Positions 1-12,272 are shown, counted from the stretch's first letter. The stretch is DNA of 64,000 nt from Cricetomys ansorgei (GCA_026225945.1 JAMJFZ010000289.1:861001-925000), one strand, 5' to 3'. The notes: generated from the letters alone by a model not told the origin. Made by a program: numbers and translations.

Positions 1-1473
1 TCTGGGTCACACTCAGGGACTCCAAACAGCTTAAAATACACAGACCCAGAACAAAAGATTGCCTGCTACACCTGTGTGTATCTGGAACCAGACAATATAA
101 CCAGGCAAAGGTTATATTGGGGAGACAGACATATTCATTCTCTCTGCCTTCACCCCTGCTCCAGTTCATCTAACGTTAGAATTACTCTAGGCTTTAGATC
201 CAGGTACTTAATTTTAAAAAGTGATTCATTCCATATACAATATTTGTCTAATATTTTTGAACTATGACACTCAAGCTTGCTTAGCTCGGGCAGACTGGGC
301 CAACATCACTGGCGTTCTCTTTGCTTACGGGAGAAGCCACGCATGCAGGGCTCCTTTTAGGAACATTTATACCATAACCCTGGCATGTGGTATCTGATTG
401 ACAAAGTTTGCTCACAAAGTTGAGGCACGTTCAAAAGACTCCTGAGAACAGTGTTTCTCTGTTGAGCGGGTAAGGAGTCCATGACCGATGCGTGTATGAT
501 TTGCAAGTGTTTATGGTCTCTGAGAAGCTGATCATGTTCCCTGAAGGGCATTCTCATTGTGCTGACTTCTGTCTCTTCCTGTTTGGATGTGGTCTTGATT
601 TTAGTGATATAAAATTGCTATAAATCCATAAGATGTTTTATAGCTGATCATTAATAAAGAGTGTTACTATCTATCGATTGTTTTAAAAAACAGACAAGGA
701 AGGAGTTCTCTGTCTTTAGTTAGTACAGGTAGGCTCCAGAATAGTCTACGGCTGGTCCAGAGTTATTAGCGTGACTGGAGTTTTTCCTCATCATGTGGCC
801 ATGCTCCTACCTGGCTGGTCTTCGTTGCTCACTGCCAGTCTGTCTCTCACTTTGCTCTCTAGTCCTCACAAAGGCCTGTGACGCCTCCATGAAACAGGAA
901 ACCATTTCAGCTTCAAGGAGTGTTTTCTTTTTTGGCAAATTCTTACATACAAAGAAAGATGCTCTGAGTTACTTTTTTGTTTTTGTTTTCTTAAGGAAAG
1001 ACCCCAACCCTATCCGCTATATACGGCCATCCTATTGTATCCAGCAATAATCAGTGCATCTTGGCAAATGAAACTGTTTATTGCTACTTTTTAAGTTAAA
1101 GGGCATAGTTTCTGAAAGCCAGACAAGACAATTTCGGGACTATGTTTGTGATTTCTTTCTTTTCTTTTTTTCCTCACAATGACTGTTCACAGTTATCCAT
1201 GTGGAGAAACTGATAAAATTTCTTAGAGTCAGGCAAGAATGATAGAGGTCTTTAATGGATTCACATGGAAGATATGAACAATGATAACTATTTTTCTTCT
1301 CTGGCCAAGAGGAAAGCAGACAGTTATATTTTTAAACCTTTGATTAAGTAAACTAAGTTGGAGCATGGATCCACTCACCCCTGCACCCGCTAAAGGAAAA
1401 CATCGGCATAGTTTTCTGTGTATTTGTCTTACAGTTGTTAGCCTTTGAGCGCATAGTGACCATGCAAAGTTAT

Positions 1474-1620
1474 ATTCACTCATTTATTCATTCAACAAAC
1501 GTTTAATAAGCACCTTCTGTAATACCCGTAGGGTCCTAGGTGGATGCTTGTAGAACGATTATGAACAAGATAAATGAGGTTCCTGTTCTTGAAGTTACAG
1601 ACCACAGATGATGAGAGCCA
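1474..1620 (+). repeat. Ancient mammalian interspersed repeat (L2/MIR-like)
   Basis: It reads like the widespread old motif 'attcattcaacaaa...ttaataagcacctt...tgaacaagataaatgaggttcctg'. Divergence is high and I cannot name the family safely. Confidence 0.4.
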
Positions 1621-2092
1621 CTAACTGGAGAATAACAAATATCTTTGTTAATTAAATTAAATTTTAATTTAATTAATTAAATTTAGCAAATTAATTAAAA
1701 TGTGTGTTCTATGAACAGGAGCATAAGTAATAGAAGCTTCCTAATTAGCCTGAGTGACCGGGAAACCTTTCCTGAAAAACCCAGGTGGGGTCTAGGCAGA
1801 AACTGGCTACATAAGGAGTGGGAGATGGGCTATACTGATCAGGCTCAAGGGGTGAGGTGGAGGCCCTGGGAGGAGGTGAGGAGTGAGCACTAGGGTGAAA
1901 GTGGAGTGGGGTGGCTAAGACACCCGTAACAGGAGGCACCAGAGACTCCTAGGAGCAGCATGGGGAATGCCGAAGGTCCTGCAGGCAAGCAATGTGAAGT
2001 TGGTGTTTTACAAAGGTTACTTTGGCTAGAGGATGTGGTAGGTTTTGTAGGGCTGAAAGGGTACACAGGCTCACAGGCCAGACTTGACCAAA

Positions 2093-2395
2093 CTATCCAT
2101 CCTTCTGTCCATCTGTCCGTCCATCTATCCATCCATCCAGCCAACCATCCATCCAGCCAACCAGCCAGCTAGCCATCCATCCATCCAGTCAGCCATGCAA
2201 CCATCCATCCATCCATCCATCCATCCATCCATCCATCCATCCATCCATCCATTCCTTCCATCCATCCATCCATCCATCCATCCATCCATCCATCCATCCA
2301 TCCATCCATTCATCCAGCCAGCCATCTAGCCAGCCATGGATCCATCCATCCAGCCAGCCAGCCAGCCAACCAGCCAGCAAACCAACCAAACAGCC
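2093..2395. repeat. (ATCC)n tetranucleotide array with CCAG/CAAC variants
   Basis: About 300 bp of ATCC units. The core at roughly 2200-2310 is nearly pure, and the flanks are degenerate with CCAG and CAAC units. All long open frames across it (Ile-His-Pro-Ser on one strand, Trp-Met-Asp-Gly on the other) are by-products of the repeat. Confidence 0.95.
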
Positions 2396-3191
2396 ATAAA
2401 ATTATATCAACCAATCAACAAAAACAAAACAAAATGAAACCAAACAAAAAACCTTTATAGACTCTGGCTGTAAACTCTGAGGAAGAGTTCCCTCTGTGCT
2501 ATCTCTCAGATGTACTTTCTCTGATTTCTACATGGTCTTTTTAAAATCAAGAGACTCAGTACAATCCTGCATTTCTTTATCTTCCTTTCTACTTGAGGCT
2601 TCATGTTCATGAGCATGAGAGAAAAACATGTTGTCAAGGAGAGACCTGGAGCTGATCGAATGATCACGGGGTTTAACCCGTCACTCACGCCGTTTGACAT
2701 CCTGCTCTGACTTAGTGTGGGCCCAAGGAAAGTCCGGGGGTGGCCAGAAGTTGAAGGTGATAGAAAGCTTTGAATCACCAAGTAATTTGAAATAATGATA
2801 ACTTTGATGCTGTAAATGGACTTGCATCAGATCACCGAGCCCAGAATTCTGGAATGTGTGTGAAATGAAAGAGGCTGCATGTTAAAATGAGGGATGTTTT
2901 ATATTGCACGTCTGCTTTGTCTTCTGAAAAGAATGAGAGCTTTGAATTCCCAGCTATAACCACAGACTCTCACTCCTGCCTAAAATGTCTCTCATGTGGA
3001 GCATCCCTCAACCAATGGAGAACGTCAAAAGACTCAGGCTGCTTTGGCCAGATTCCATGGCTATTGTTCCATGTGTCCAGAAGATGAAGAATGCCTGTCA
3101 CTGTGACTGTGTGCTATGCTTTACCAGCTCGGACATTTGTCACTTCTTTCTTTTTCTTGAAAATGTGCTCTTTTTTTTCCCCTCTGCTTAG

Positions 3192-3444
3192 GTATTCCCT
3201 GTGAATGATGAGCCACCTGTTCTAAAGGCTGGCCTCATCCCCATGATGCACTGCTCAGAGGGTGGAGAGGCGACCATCACCCCTGAATACCTTTTTGCTA
3301 CTGATGCGGACAGCGATGACTTGAAACTGATGTTCCTGATTGTTCGAGAACCTCAGCACGGGGTGGTGACAAAGGCTGGAATCCATGTGGACAGGTTCTC
3401 TCAGGGAGATGTCGGCTCAGGGGCCGTGACATACAAACACACAG
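3192..3444 (+). CDS. Frem1: Frem1 exon A: start of CSPG repeat i
   Basis: A 253-bp exon starting in phase 0 after TGCTTAG and ending in phase 1 at ACAG|gtaagt. It opens with VFPVNDEPP, the linker that separates CSPG repeats in this family. It continues with the repeat core: the acidic ATDADSDD segment, [12 protein letters not shown], and the family-typical FSQGDV ahead of VTYKHTG. CSPG repeats in FREM proteins are thought to fold like cadherin domains, and the acidic segment resembles a cadherin calcium site. The open frame has a GTG at 3201 that could be mistaken for a start, but this is an internal exon. Exon B completes the repeat. Confidence 0.9.
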
Positions 3445-4190
3445 GTAAGTGACCGCACTGTGACTGGTGAAGGCCTTCAAGAGAGGCTTGACTCCACCCT
3501 GAGTCATGAGCTCCCCGATAACATTGCAGTCTGAGTACTTCTTTCCACTAAACATAAAACAGGCTGCAGCCTGCACCCCAGTTTGTGATCATGGTCACCA
3601 TGGATAGAGGTGCTTCTGACCTGAGTCTGGTCATGAATGTCAGCGAGTGGAGAAACAGCATCTGTTACTCACTCCTCTGTTCTAATCCCCCCTCCCCCAG
3701 TCCTACTTTTTTGTTAACTTGAAGAATTGGGTCGTTTTACTTACAGATTTCTAAATCATGGTGAAAATACCAAAGCAAGCCACCCAAAGTGTTACGTTGA
3801 AAAGTCTACTGACCACCAGCCAGCTCCCCAGAAGGAACTAGTCTTCTAAGTTCCTGAAAAGCAAGATGATGTCTTTTAGTTTGTATGACCCGCTCATTGG
3901 CACGTGGCAGTCAGAACACAGACTCAGGTTTATAAGGACTGGGTTTTCATTGAGGCCATCTCAATATGTTGTTGCTCAGTTGACATTTCTTCCCACCATG
4001 AGAAGTGTTCAACTAAAGGTAATATTAGCTCAGCACCTGATATTTGCAAGGCACAGCATTAAGCCTCATGGCCACAATGGAGTTTAGTGCAGGCTGTGCC
4101 GAAGGACAGGTGGCTCAGTGTGCAGGTGAGACCCGTTACCTGAAACGGTGGCCATGACACACCAATGCTCTATATTGTCCTCCCAGCAAA

Positions 4191-4280
4191 GCAGGGTGGC
4201 CTGGAACTCACAGAGGTCTGCCTGCCTCTGCCTCCAGAGTGCTAGGATTAAAGGCGTGCGCCACCACCGCCCCTCTGGCT
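4191..4280 (-). mobile_element. B1 SINE, truncated
   Basis: It reads as reverse-complement B1: cctggaactcacagagg, then cctctgcctcc, gtgctaggattaaaggc and gcgccaccaccgcc. Only the 5' two thirds of the element remain. Confidence 0.85.
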
Positions 4281-5896
4281 GATGGAGAAAGTTCTTAAAT
4301 CGTGTTCTTAGATTATGTCCCATTCACAATAGCCTTCTTAGTGACTTGATGCTTGGTCTGTTTTCCAGCTGTTATTGTAAATGAGCCTGTGCTTTCATAG
4401 AGAAATCAGTTACTGAGTGCTATGCTTGCCTTTTCCGGATACGCTTTCTTTGCTTTCGGGATGTTTTCCTCCGTGGTTCTTTCTCTGACTTCCTCTCCCT
4501 AGAGGCCGCACTTTCACCTCCCAGGTAATTGCCTCATCTGCCTGGCAGGCTAACTCTTCCTTCAAGGTACAGCACAAAGCCAGCAGAACCATCCAGACTT
4601 TCCACGCTCCACCATGAGTAATTGCCCTAGGGCACCACCGGCTAGCACTCGCATCTTTTTCTTGATCCTAAAACCTTGGAGATTTTCCACCTGAAATAGA
4701 GTCATCACTTGCTGTACTCAGGGTCTCAGGGACCCCCACATACCAGATTCCACGGATGTTCAAATCCCTCCTTGAAAATGGTCTAGTGTTTTCCTATAAC
4801 CTGTCAATAGCCCTGTGGACTTTCAATAGTCACGGCAGCGCTTACAGTGCCGAGGCAAACCGTGGCATTGTGTTGTTAAGGAAATAATGACAAGAGAACC
4901 TAGAGGCACATTATTTCCAAACATTTTTAACATGTGGTTGGTTGAGTTTGCGAGTGTGTCCCATGTGGATACAAAAAGCTTCCCATGTATGAAATTGCTA
5001 CTTTGTGGGGGGAAATGTAGCAGTTTCAAATGGCTCAACCTGACGCATACATACATCTGTGGTACTCTTGTCATGGGGTATTCACCAAAGAAGACTACTC
5101 CGACATGAGCTTAAGCCAATAGACAGTCTTTATCAGCTGGCTGGTGACTACACTGGGTTTTGGGGATCCCAGTGTAGCCCCAAGCCTTTCTCAAGATGAA
5201 TTTTTAAGCACAGAAACCAAATTCCGGGTTGACATATTTCAGTCAACAAGAACAGGTAGCCGGAAGTGGATCTACAGGAGCTAAAAAGCAAGGTTAGTAC
5301 ATTTTGAGACTTCCTCGGAACTGTATGGACTTTGGATTAGTCCTCTGTTTTAGTTTTGGAGGTGGTGCTGTCTCTATGCCGAGTCTCACAGTAAGTCTGA
5401 CACGCTTACAGAGTGGCACTTCCATCATGGGGTCAGCTGCGCTGGTTCTCAGAGCCTAGGCCTGGGGCCCTGCCACGCTCTGACTACACTGCGTTTGTTT
5501 TTCTATCGTTACACGGTGAACAACACACAGTAGGTCTTTTGACATTCAGCATTTAAAAAAAAAAAATGCCTTTCCGAAGTGCAAATGTCTGTTTTTTTCT
5601 CTGTTGGAATACCCGGGGAACTAATTATCGCATAGCAGGAATTGAATAGATGTTCATCAAATGAATAGTGGATGGTAAATGTTTCAAGTCAACTTCTTTT
5701 TATCATCTTTGTGAACAGTTAAGAGGTCTCTTATTTTTAATTCCTGCCAAAGTTGTAAGATAATGTTTTCTTTTATTGAATAATAGTTTAATTAATTCTT
5801 TCAAAATCTCGCGCAGTGTAATTTGAAGATACTTAACCCCCGCTCTCCACCTCCTCCCAGCCCCAGTCCTATTGCCCAGCCTACCCATAACTATAT

Positions 5897-5942
5897 ATGT
5901 ATCTATTTATGTATGTATATCTATCTGTCTGTCTGTCTATTC
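5897..5942. repeat. Short TATG/TATC/TCTG simple repeat
   Basis: Runs of tatgta, tatc and ctgt units, each only a few copies long. Confidence 0.8.
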
Positions 5943-6285
5943 TAAACCCATCAAGTCCAATTTGTGCTGCCCAATCACTCCTGGGTGTGGGACCTGCCCG
6001 GGGCCCTCTGTGATCTACCAGGCCTCATGCTCTGGAAGGAAAATGACTCTCCCTCTCCCGGCACCTATCAGGCTAATGGTTTCTATCGAGCTCTCTAAAC
6101 TTCAGCTTGGATTTTCCAGTTTTTAATGCTTTAACCATCTGCTTGTCCAATTATATCATCTCTGGGTTTTCCTTGTCTTCTACTTTTTTTTAAATAAGGA
6201 AAATCACATCAAGCTCAGTCCTCTGTGTAGATCGGACCAGTATGTAGTGAGAAGAGATGACATCCTTGATCTTCTGTTCTTTCCG

Positions 6286-6380
6286 CCTTCTCCTTCCCTT
6301 TCTCCTTTCCCTTCTCCTTCCCCTTCCCCCTCCCCCCTCCCCTCCCCTCCTCCCCTCCCCTTCTCTTCCCCTTTCTTCCC
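6286..6380. repeat. 95-nt pure polypyrimidine tract (polypurine on - strand)
   Basis: Every base from 6286 to 6380 on the + strand is C or T. The middle is CCCCTCCCC-rich, so the - strand has many GGGG blocks spaced by single bases. That is suitable for a G-quadruplex or for triplex (H-DNA) formation. The Arg/Glu/Gly-rich open frame on the - strand here is a by-product. Confidence 0.95.
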
Positions 6381-6948
6381 AGCATAGTTTCACTCTTGGT
6401 ACTTTAAGAATTGCCAAAAGTGCACGTTCAGGGCTTTTTGTTGCCTGGAAAGCATAGATTGTCCTATTCACTGATAAGTGATTGATAATATATAGTATTA
6501 AAAAAAGCTGAAAGAAATGACCCAAATGTGGCTTTGCAGTGGTTAATGCACATGGAGAGATAATTATCAAGGGGACAAGGGCACCTTCTGCCTCTCCCTG
6601 AGGTTTTGCTAACATCAAAGGATTAGGAGGGAACACTAAAACCATCCCTACTCAAGCTCTGGGCCTCCTTGTTCTTTTGTGAACTGTCAGACCCTTGTTA
6701 GTCCTGCTTTGCTCTTCCATATGATGGTCTGTGGGTGGCAGGAATTTGACAAGAGGCAACAGATGGACAGACATTTTTGTATTATTTTCTTTACTGTTTG
6801 GTTTCACAGTGATAAAATTGAGCTTCGTATTTTATCCTCATAAATTCCTTTCTTTTCCACGCAACACATGCAGAACAGGTATGAGTGGAGTGATCCTGGC
6901 GTTCTCTATTTCCCAAAGTTAGGATTCAGCCACAGTTGTGTTTTCCAG

Positions 6949-7143
6949 GTGGTGAGATTGGCCTGGCACCTCGTTCTGACACCGTCGTATTGGTGGTTTC
7001 GGACAGTGAAGCTGGCCCTTTGGTGAATGGCTGTTGCTACAATGGACCTGATCCATCAGTTCCTCTTCATGAGTCCTTTCCCATGTATGAGCTCAACATC
7101 ACAGTGCATCCAGTCGACAACCAGCCACCTTCGATTACAATAG
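6949..7143 (+). CDS. Frem1: Frem1 exon B: end of CSPG repeat i
   Basis: A 195-bp exon, phase 1 in and phase 1 out. The split glycine codon (G|GT) joins exon A as [12 protein letters not shown]. It carries the repeat's carboxy half, with [11 protein letters not shown], an N-glycosylation sequon in ELNITV, and the closing linker [13 protein letters not shown]. The donor is G|gtgact, which is weak because position +5 is C and not G. The open frame runs on past the donor to a stop at about 7182, so the exon end is set by the phase needed for exon C. Confidence 0.88.
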
Positions 7144-8394
7144 GTGACTATGTTGTTCCTATGAATATAATCATCTTAGTGTAATACCCAAGACTCAGAT
7201 AATTTTCTTTACTTAGATTAGAATGCCATCAAATGCACTTGCCATCTAGTAATCATCTCAACAGAAATATGTAACAAATCCAAGATCTGTTATAAAAAAA
7301 AAAATCACAGGGCAAAAGAATTTACCTGCTTGAAAATTTATGTATTTCCTATAGAGAGAGAATACAACAGCACATGAGTCTTGTGTGTGCATGTTGCAGC
7401 AAGGACGTTGAGATCCTCAAACATACTGGCTTATTTCACATGGGAAAATATCATTTGCCTGCTGGAGGGAGAATAATTTATTTTACCCATAATAATTTCT
7501 ATCAGAACGGAATGAGTTTACCACAGAGACCGTTTATATACATTTAACCTTACTTGGTTTTCAGAAAGTCATCTCTTCATAGGCATTATGTATATGTTCT
7601 GCCTCACAGAAAAAAAATGAGCATATGTATGAATGTTCTTGTAATTTGCAAACTATCTCCCAAGCAATGTTCTGGAAAGGAAGCATTATCCCAGCAGAAT
7701 AATTAAGCACCAAGGCATGAAAAAAATGTTCGTTATGAGCAATTCATAATCGCTCTCAGGCAATTAACGCTCTGACAAACAGAGGTAACAACTGATCTTG
7801 AGGAGTACATAAACTACATTTAGTGGCTTATCATTAAAACAGCTTGGCAATCCTTATTTTCATTTGTCACTTCTATAGAGACACAAGGGAAATCAGAGTT
7901 CCTTGAGAATGACTGGAGGGCCGTAGCAGAGCATTTAGCATTTGCTGCTGCCTTTCCATTATCTGGCTGGCTCGTGTAAGGAAAAATATACGATTCCATA
8001 AGTCAAACGAAATCCCACTTGTTACCCCTGAACGTTTACACTGCGAAGAGAATTTATGCCTAAGCAAATGAGCGTCTCCCCTGGAACCGTACTTGCCTGT
8101 GGGAGCCCGCTCTGGTTGGGATCGCAGTCACATCCTTTAGTTCTCACCAATCTGGTAGAGGAGTTCAGCTGAGACAGAAGTGTGTGGTTTTCTATTTGAT
8201 TGTGTTTTTACTGACTCGTTTTGTGCACCTGTGTGCCTCTGCAGGTAGGTGGAGGTGAGAACTCCTGCCTCCCCTACTCCCCGCTTTACATTGGTCATGG
8301 GGATTGAACTCAGGTCATCGGTCCTGGCGGCAGGTGCCTTTGCCCAGCTGGACCGTCTCACTGGCCCGTGACTACTGTCTTTTCTTGCCTGCAG
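7144..8394 (+). other. Intron B-C (1.25 kb)
   Basis: AT-rich. It ends in an antisense rodent SINE (about 8200-8368) lying 26 bp before exon C. I see nothing else in it. Confidence 0.75.
8200..8368 (-). mobile_element. Rodent tRNA-derived SINE (B2/B4 group), antisense
   Basis: The segment 'ggggattgaactcaggtcatc', then 'ggtgcctttgccca', then 'ctcactggccc' is the reverse complement of the 5' tRNA-like head of this SINE group. It stops just before the exon C acceptor. The left border is approximate. Confidence 0.6.
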
Positions 8395-8580
8395 GTAGGA
8401 CGTTTGTGGTGGATGAGGGCTTCTCAGCAGCCCTTACTGCTCATCATTTGACAGCCACCGACCCAGACACCGCCCCAGATGACATAGAATTTGTTTTGGT
8501 TTCTCATCCCCAGTTTGGCTACCTTGAAAACACACTACCTTCTGCAGGTTTTGAGAAAAGTAATATGGGCATAAGCATAG
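8395..8580 (+). CDS. Frem1: Frem1 exon C: start of CSPG repeat ii
   Basis: A 186-bp exon, phase 1 in and out, with strong borders (tttcttgcctgcag| and |gtaagt). It encodes [19 protein letters not shown], the acidic [10 protein letters not shown] segment typical of the repeat, [15 protein letters not shown], and the run-in [13 protein letters not shown] to the next exon. No NDEPP linker is needed because it sits at the end of exon B. A near-copy of its acceptor (tgcaggtagg) occurs 150 bp upstream at 8240-8249. Confidence 0.9.
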
Positions 8581-8696
8581 GTAAGTCATGGTTCCCGACC
8601 CGCAGTGTCTTACCAGCATTCATGGGCATGGCTAGCTAGACCTTAGAAAATGGGTAAGGACTCAAAAATATTCAAGGCACCATTTGCATTCAATAA

Positions 8697-8741
<45 letters not shown>
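8697..8741. repeat. (TTA)n trinucleotide repeat
   Basis: About 15 uninterrupted TTA units, a likely polymorphic microsatellite. Confidence 0.95.
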
Positions 8742-9299
8742 GCTGCTATATTAAATCTTGCTTGCTTTTCATTTTAACTTTTATCTTTCCTGTGCATGGA
8801 CATTTATAACTGAAATGAGTGGCAACTTCACTTATGAAAAATATATAAATAAACACTGAAATGCTCTTTTCATTTTTTTCCCAAGGCCCTCCTAGCAACA
8901 CAGCCTGTGGTATAATTAATCTGGTGGGAACCACAGGGTCTCATTCCCATAGTCTTTTAGCATTTGTAAACAGATATTACTGGAAAAGACTGAAAAATAT
9001 GCTATAAGTTATACTGAAAGAGAAAACTTGAAATGTTTAAGTAGATTCATTAATTTTTCAAAGCAAAATGTTTCTCAGTGACCAGGATAGCCCTTAATAA
9101 AACAAAAAAGAAATAAAACACAAACCCCAATATAAGGAAAAAAATCCTTTAAAGTCGTTTCTATTTTAAAATATGAGTGAGATTAGATTAAAGATTGATC
9201 GAATTAAAGGTTATTCAACCTGTTTTGTGATTTAATTCGCAGACTTAGGGCATTTTTCCTCTTCTGATTTAAGTCTAGATGAGCATGTGTGTGTGTGGT

Positions 9300-9446
9300 T
9301 TTTCAAAGCAAGTTTTCTCTGTTGTGACTCTGGCTGCCCTGGAGCTCACTCTGTAGACAAAGCTGGTCTTGTACTTGTAGAGATCTGCCTGTCTCTGCCT
9401 CCCCAGTGCTAGGATTAAAGATGTGTACCACCACCACCGCCTGGCA
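9300..9446 (-). mobile_element. B1 SINE, nearly full length
   Basis: Antisense B1: 'ctggagctcactctgtagac', 'tctgcctgtctctgcctcc', 'gtgctaggattaaagatg', 'ccaccaccgcctggc'. Moderately diverged. Confidence 0.9.
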
Positions 9447-9839
9447 TTCAGTGTAGTTTCTTGATGTTTATCACATAGACAAATGATTGGTCTCCACTTG
9501 TTTTGCCTTACATCCTTCTTAACCCAATATGACCATGTTCAGAAAGGCAGTTTAGCCAAGGACAATTCTCCCTGACTTTCAGCCCAAGTGTCTGGAGAGT
9601 GACCACGACATCTCCCACATCCTGATTCATGGTTATCACAATTCCAGTTTTCATGTAGATTTGCATCTGTCCTTATGATCTGTGATACCTGCCTTTATGT
9701 TGATGACTGGTAGGCATCACACCAGTCCCTGCTGTGATCACATATCTGGTTTGCAGAGAAGCAGGTTGTTAAAGATTGAAGATATTGTGAAGTGCTGTTT
9801 ATCATTATCATTTCCCTGTTCTGTCTTGGTGTGTGCTAG

Positions 9840-10036
9840 TTTCATTCCAGTGGAAAGACATGGAGGCTCTGCACATCAACTACGTGCAGTCTAGGCACCT
9901 GAGGGTGGAACCAACAGCTGACCGGTTTGTGGTGTATGCCACAGATGGGAAGCGACACTCCGAGGAAACACCTTTCCATGTTATAATCAACCCCACAAAT
10001 GATGAAGCTCCTGACTTTGTGGTGCAGAATATTACT
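9840..10036 (+). CDS. Frem1: Frem1 exon D: end of CSPG repeat ii
   Basis: A 197-bp exon, phase 1 in and phase 0 out, donor |gtaaga. The joined valine codon gives [19 protein letters not shown]. It contains FQWKDM (the place of the family FTQxDI motif), [23 protein letters not shown] (the interdomain linker) and VVQNIT, whose Asn is a glycosylation sequon. It pairs with exon C to make one repeat. Confidence 0.9.
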
Positions 10037-10198
10037 GTAAGAAACAGACTGTTCTCTCTTTTTTTTTTTTTCTTTTATAATTTTTATTTTTGCTTAGCTT
10101 ACTTTGCTGTTAATTTGGTGAAGAGTAAGGAAGGCAGAATTATGTTATATAATTTATCACTTGTGAACTATTAACCTAATAATAGCAGTAATGGGAAA

Positions 10199-10202
<4 letters not shown>

Positions 10203-10282
<80 letters not shown>
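10203..10282. repeat. (TG)n(AG)n compound microsatellite
   Basis: A TG run followed directly by an AG run, ending in a short G8 tract. A very similar compound array occurs at 48671-48749. Confidence 0.95.
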
Positions 10283-10284
<2 letters not shown>

Positions 10285-10299
10285 AGAGAATACCTACTG

Positions 10300-10470
10300 G
10301 ATTGTAGGTTCCAAGTCCTTTCCATGTATTCATAGTTAATCCTCACAAAAGGCTTTTAGGGTGATGGTGTTTTTATTACCATTTCATTACTGAAGAAATG
10401 AGGCATAAACAGGTTAACTAAGTAAACTAAGAGATTTACGGACATGCCAGAATTATGTGTATATACTATA
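10300..10470 (-). repeat. MIR-like relic
   Basis: Order of motifs 'taatcctcacaa', 'ttattaccatttcattactgaagaaatgaggc', then 'aacaggttaac' resembles an antisense MIR. Highly diverged. Confidence 0.35.
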
Positions 10471-12228
10471 ATTTTCTGTATGTTTTTACTTAGAAATAAG
10501 AGAATCATACCCACTACTATATGCTTTACTTTCTAAAGCAATGTCATCTTTGCTTATCAATATGCAGTTCCTTTTACGTATCATGCATCTCTATATGATT
10601 ATTTAATTCACACATGTTCACTAAACATTGAATGAACACAGACGTTGGCCTCAAAGGGACTTGGGTGCTACTTGAAATAATTGTTGCATCTCGGGCAACA
10701 TTATTTCTCTTCAAGCTTCTGTCTCTCCATCTTGGAATGTATATAGGGGATTTTCTTTTAGAGACAGCCACGATGATCAAGTTGGCCAAACACAGTAGGT
10801 CGTTAATGGATAAATGTTTTCAATACTATTTAGATCGTCATCTTTTTTTCTTCTTCTTCTAATATTGGCCAAAGCCATTATATCTTCTCATTCTTTTTGC
10901 TAAAAACAATCACATTCTAAATGTGAAAGTCTTTATTTGATTTTAATTTTCTATTGGATCTTAACGGCACATGAGCGTCACCTCAGCGTGAGATTTAAGA
11001 GCCAGTTCCTGCCTCCCCTCTTCTTTTGGCTCACGGCTTACTCCTGAGAGCCCTTCAGTGATTATCTGAGGCAAAAAATATCTATAAATGATCCCTTCCA
11101 CACCTATTGCCAATGTCTTTATCTGCCTGGGGCAAGGGCTTCTGGAGTAATTAGGCCTCTGGGAAGTTGTCCCCTATTCCTTTGTGGAAGTAATTGTGTC
11201 TTTCACCCATGCTTCCTCATACATGAAAATCATACAGACCCTCGGGGCATTGGCAGATACAACTTTTAAGCTTCCAGTGATTTTGTTTTCATGTAACTGC
11301 ATTTGGCTTTCCTGTTAGAAAATTTCTTTATCGTGTAGATAGTTGTGCTTCCATCAAAAATGTTTTAGTTTATTATAATCCTTTGCAAAACCGTTTAGAA
11401 ATAAATAAATATCTGCTTTTTTGTATAACCATTTAAACTTTCTGTTCTTCTAATGTCATGAAACAATTCAATTTTTAAAAAATTCCATAGTTTTATGGTT
11501 TTTGTTTGTTTGTTTTGAGAAAATTCCTTGGTGATCTTGTGAATGAATTTACCATTTTATAAATCAGATACATTACCGCTAAGCCACGAGGGAAAATCTT
11601 CATAGTTAAGCTCTATAAGGAGAATTACAACATGTTTTTAAGTTGATTTATTAAGGTTCTTAGGGGTGGGGAAGGTGAGTTACTGGCAAAGGTATGTCAT
11701 TATGAATTAATCTATGATGTACTTTTAGTCCTTGATGAAGAAGTTCAGGTAAAAGCAGCATTATTTTTGCCCAAATATCACAGTGCACCTGTAGGAATGG
11801 TCCCTTCAAAGCCAGGTGAGGAGCTGGAAAGAAAGCATGGGTTCTCACAATGTGGTCCCCTCAGCCGTGAAGACAGCCTGCTGGCCCCGCTCTTTTGTAC
11901 TTCTCGCTTCTTGACGCCCAGCAGCTTTTGATGTTTCCTCCTTGGCTACACTGTTGCTAGGCAGGCCTTCGCAGTCCTTCCTGACTTCGGTTGTTGAGAA
12001 CACCTACTCTACCTTCAGAACGCAGCACAGTGGCCTTTGTAGATCCCCAGGAAGACTGCATAGAAACTGTGTCCTCTTTTACTTAGATCTTGCTGTATTT
12101 CAAAACAGGAAACAAATATTTCCTTGTTCTATGCTCTCTTTGAGAGAGAGAAAAAAAATGTCAAGACAACTAGTTACCAGATGGAAAAGTTCTAAATGAC
12201 TAAATCCTTCTTTGCACAATAAGCACTC

Positions 12229-12229
12229 C

Positions 12230-12272
<43 letters not shown>

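Larger units (their letters stand above)
1..3191 (+). other. Intron upstream of exon A
   Basis: No exon of the family could be read here, so the preceding coding exon must lie left of the window. It holds an old interspersed repeat near 1474-1620, a TTAA-rich tract at 1645-1700 and the ATCC array at 2093-2395. The acceptor at its end has a strong pyrimidine tract (T-rich from 3168, then CCCCTCTGCTTAG). Confidence 0.7.
3445..6948 (+). other. Intron A-B (3.5 kb)
   Basis: It contains a truncated antisense B1 at 4191-4280, a TATC/TCTG simple repeat at 5897-5942 and a 95-nt uninterrupted pyrimidine tract at 6286-6380. Nothing else recognisable. The donor is the consensus gtaagt. Confidence 0.75.
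8581..9839 (+). other. Intron C-D (1.26 kb)
   Basis: It holds a TTA trinucleotide run at 8697-8741 and an antisense B1 at 9300-9446. The rest is AT-rich without recognisable features. Confidence 0.75.

Noticed and set aside
2084..2389. Ile-His-Pro-Ser and Trp-Met-Asp-Gly repeat frames
   Set aside because: By-products of the ATCC array on both strands.
6190..6645. 151-codon - strand frame with Arg/Glu/Gly block
   Set aside because: Its long basic block is the polypurine tract, and nothing around it supports a gene.
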